Below the pieces are notes generated by a model that worked only from the letters and a program-made list of their open reading frames with translations, was not told the origin of the DNA and did no database searches. DNA of 38,562 nt from Parcubacteria group bacterium (GTDB lineage: Bacteria; Patescibacteria; Paceibacteria; UBA9973; UBA2103), in NCBI GenBank assembly GCA_028286605.1, contig JAQBRE010000006.1:1-38562 (forward strand). The letters are read 5' to 3'. Shown one piece after another: positions 37,759 through 38,562 of this stretch. Within the stretch, counting starts at the first letter, position 1, and each line of letters starts with the position of its first letter. Position numbers and translations under genes: made by a program.

Positions 37759-37786
37759 TTGTTCTTCATCGAGAAAATTCTATGAT
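37759..37786 (+). promoter_or_regulatory. Candidate promoter of the VOC gene
   Basis: TTGTTC (37759-37764) and TATGAT (37781-37786), 16-nt spacer, leaving a leader of about 20 nt without Shine-Dalgarno site. Confidence 0.4.
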
Positions 37787-37813
37787 GGGCTTATATAAAA
37801 TAGTTACAAATGT

Positions 37814-38182
37814 ATGCTTGATCACACAGGACTAGCGGTTAGAGACTTACGTGCAGCAAAGACATTTTACGAAGCGGCGCTCCTGCCTCTCGGGCTACCT
37901 GTGCGTTTCGAGGTTCCAGATAAAATTGTGGGCTTTGGCGTAGATTGGTCAGAGTTCATGGTGCATGTAGGAGAAACACGCCATGCGCATATATCTTTTA
38001 CTGCGCCAAGTAAAGAAGTGGTTAATGAATTTTACGCTAAAGGTCTCGCTTCAGGGGGTACGGATAATGGCGCTCCTGGATATAGGAAGAATATCAATGC
38101 CGGTCATTACGCTGCCTTTGTACTAGACCCAGAAGGTAACAATATAGAAGCAGTCTTCCACGATCCAAATCCAAGCGAGTAA
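37814..38182 (+). CDS. VOC-superfamily protein (glyoxalase-like)
   Basis: 122 aa, a single VOC unit. 'MLDHTGLAVRDLRAAKTFYEAALLPLGL' (His4 as first metal ligand), 'HAHISFTAPSKEVVNEFYAKGLASGG' (second His near residue 58) and 'YAAFVLDPEGNNIEAVFHDP' (Glu near 114) give the usual metal-binding set. Members include glyoxalases, dioxygenases and fosfomycin-resistance enzymes; the exact reaction cannot be told from sequence here. Monomers of this length usually dimerise. Confidence 0.87.
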   Translation: MLDHTGLAVRDLRAAKTFYEAALLPLGLPVRFEVPDKIVGFGVDWSEFMVHVGETRHAHISFTAPSKEVVNEFYAKGLASGGTDNGAPGYRKNINAGHYAAFVLDPEGNNIEAVFHDPNPSE

Positions 38183-38416
38183 GAATACTATTTAGTTTGC
38201 AAGAGCCTTCTTTTTATCTACTTAGGAAAGGAATTTCCTTCGTTTCGATTTCAAAATAGCAGTCTCAATTTCATTCCATCCTAATTCGCCTATGCCCGCT
38301 TGTATCAAAAACGCCTGCACCGCCTCATTTGGTCGTGTTTCTTGACATAGACCTAGTAAATTTACCCAAAAAGTAGAGATGGGCTATACTCATAGGACAA
38401 TAAACTTGAATAACTT

Positions 38417-38562
38417 ATGTATAAGCTCACTAAGGCAATTAAAAACCCTGAAATTATCTTAAGTAGATGCTATGCAATGCTTACAGGCATATCAGTCCGC
38501 GAGTTGGAAAGCCAGAATAAAATGCTTAGAGGCACAATTGATGCATTGGCTAAGATGTCAAA
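38417..38562 (+). CDS. Partial unknown gene at the window end
   Basis: An open frame from ATG 38417 runs off the window after 48 codons (MYKLTKAIKNPEIILSRCYAMLTGISVRELESQNKMLRG...). The start resembles the basic N-terminal helix found before many CPR glycosyltransferase or methyltransferase domains, but no domain is yet visible. TATACT at 38385-38390 may be its -10. The 234 nt before it hold nothing else clear. Confidence 0.5.
   Translation, partial: MYKLTKAIKNPEIILSRCYAMLTGISVRELESQNKMLRGTIDALAKMS

Noticed and set aside
1..38562. CRISPR array, insertion sequence or prophage
   Set aside because: No regularly spaced direct repeats, transposase, integrase or phage structural gene was seen on either strand.

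Overview
The window looks like a chromosomal piece of a Patescibacteria (CPR) bacterium, most likely Parcubacteria; the class is inferred from gene content, not from a marker tree. Supporting signs are a compact alpha-operon running straight into rplM-rpsI, a cysteine-free L36, a bacterial-type AspRS without its GAD insertion, an HTH/'YWAEG' LAGLIDADG-like protein of a type I associate with CPR genomes, and many small secreted or membrane proteins of no known function. Core genes are moderately GC-rich; several accessory genes are clearly AT-rich, and one block near 30.5-32.2 kb is much more GC-rich.

Layout. 1-4.0 kb: infA (partial), rpmJ, rpsM, rpsK, rpsD, rpoA, rplQ, rplM, rpsI, closed by a terminator. 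4.1-9.7 kb: a small membrane protein, then the chaperone set grpE, dnaK, dnaJ with two unrelated small genes between them, and a multi-pass membrane protein. 9.7-17.3 kb: tyrS, an HTH/homing-endonuclease-like gene whose end lies inside tRNA-Tyr, a GreA-like factor, trpS, a 65-aa gene, aspS, a leucyl aminopeptidase and scpA. 17.4-26.0 kb: a small membrane protein, then scpB, a D-Ala-D-Ala carboxypeptidase and mraY, a probable new structured small RNA, a BECR-like gene on the minus strand, and ftsW, murG, gltX and an M23 murein hydrolase. Cell-wall synthesis and remodelling genes are thus grouped in two operons. 26.0-30.4 kb: small envelope and secreted proteins with an AlkA-type glycosylase on the opposite strand. 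30.4-34.3 kb: a minus-strand block of secreted proteins, two with alphaproteobacterial-style PEPxxWA-CTERM tails, a C39-like cysteine peptidase and a PKD/IPT protein. 34.9-37.2 kb (minus): a DUF2283/DUF4258 pair, a small unknown, a LOG-family protein and a DEDDh-type exonuclease. 37.3 kb to the end: an HTH regulator, a VOC protein and the start of an unknown gene.

Two patterns cut across the genes. First, many core-type genes have a -10-like hexamer ending only 6-8 nt before the start codon, often with an extended TGn, and no Shine-Dalgarno site, so leaderless mRNAs are predicted. A second set of single genes (7575, 11841, 13499, 17407, 31194, 32228, 33122 and 37303) has a good Shine-Dalgarno site at 6-8 nt and mostly its own strong hairpin terminator. 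Second, the intergenic modules upstream of the two PEP-CTERM genes are copies of each other and keep a hairpin whose arms have diverged while staying paired. The most notable objects are the orphan small RNA at 20367-20458, the PEP-CTERM island, and the gene whose stop codon is formed by the anticodon loop of tRNA-Tyr.
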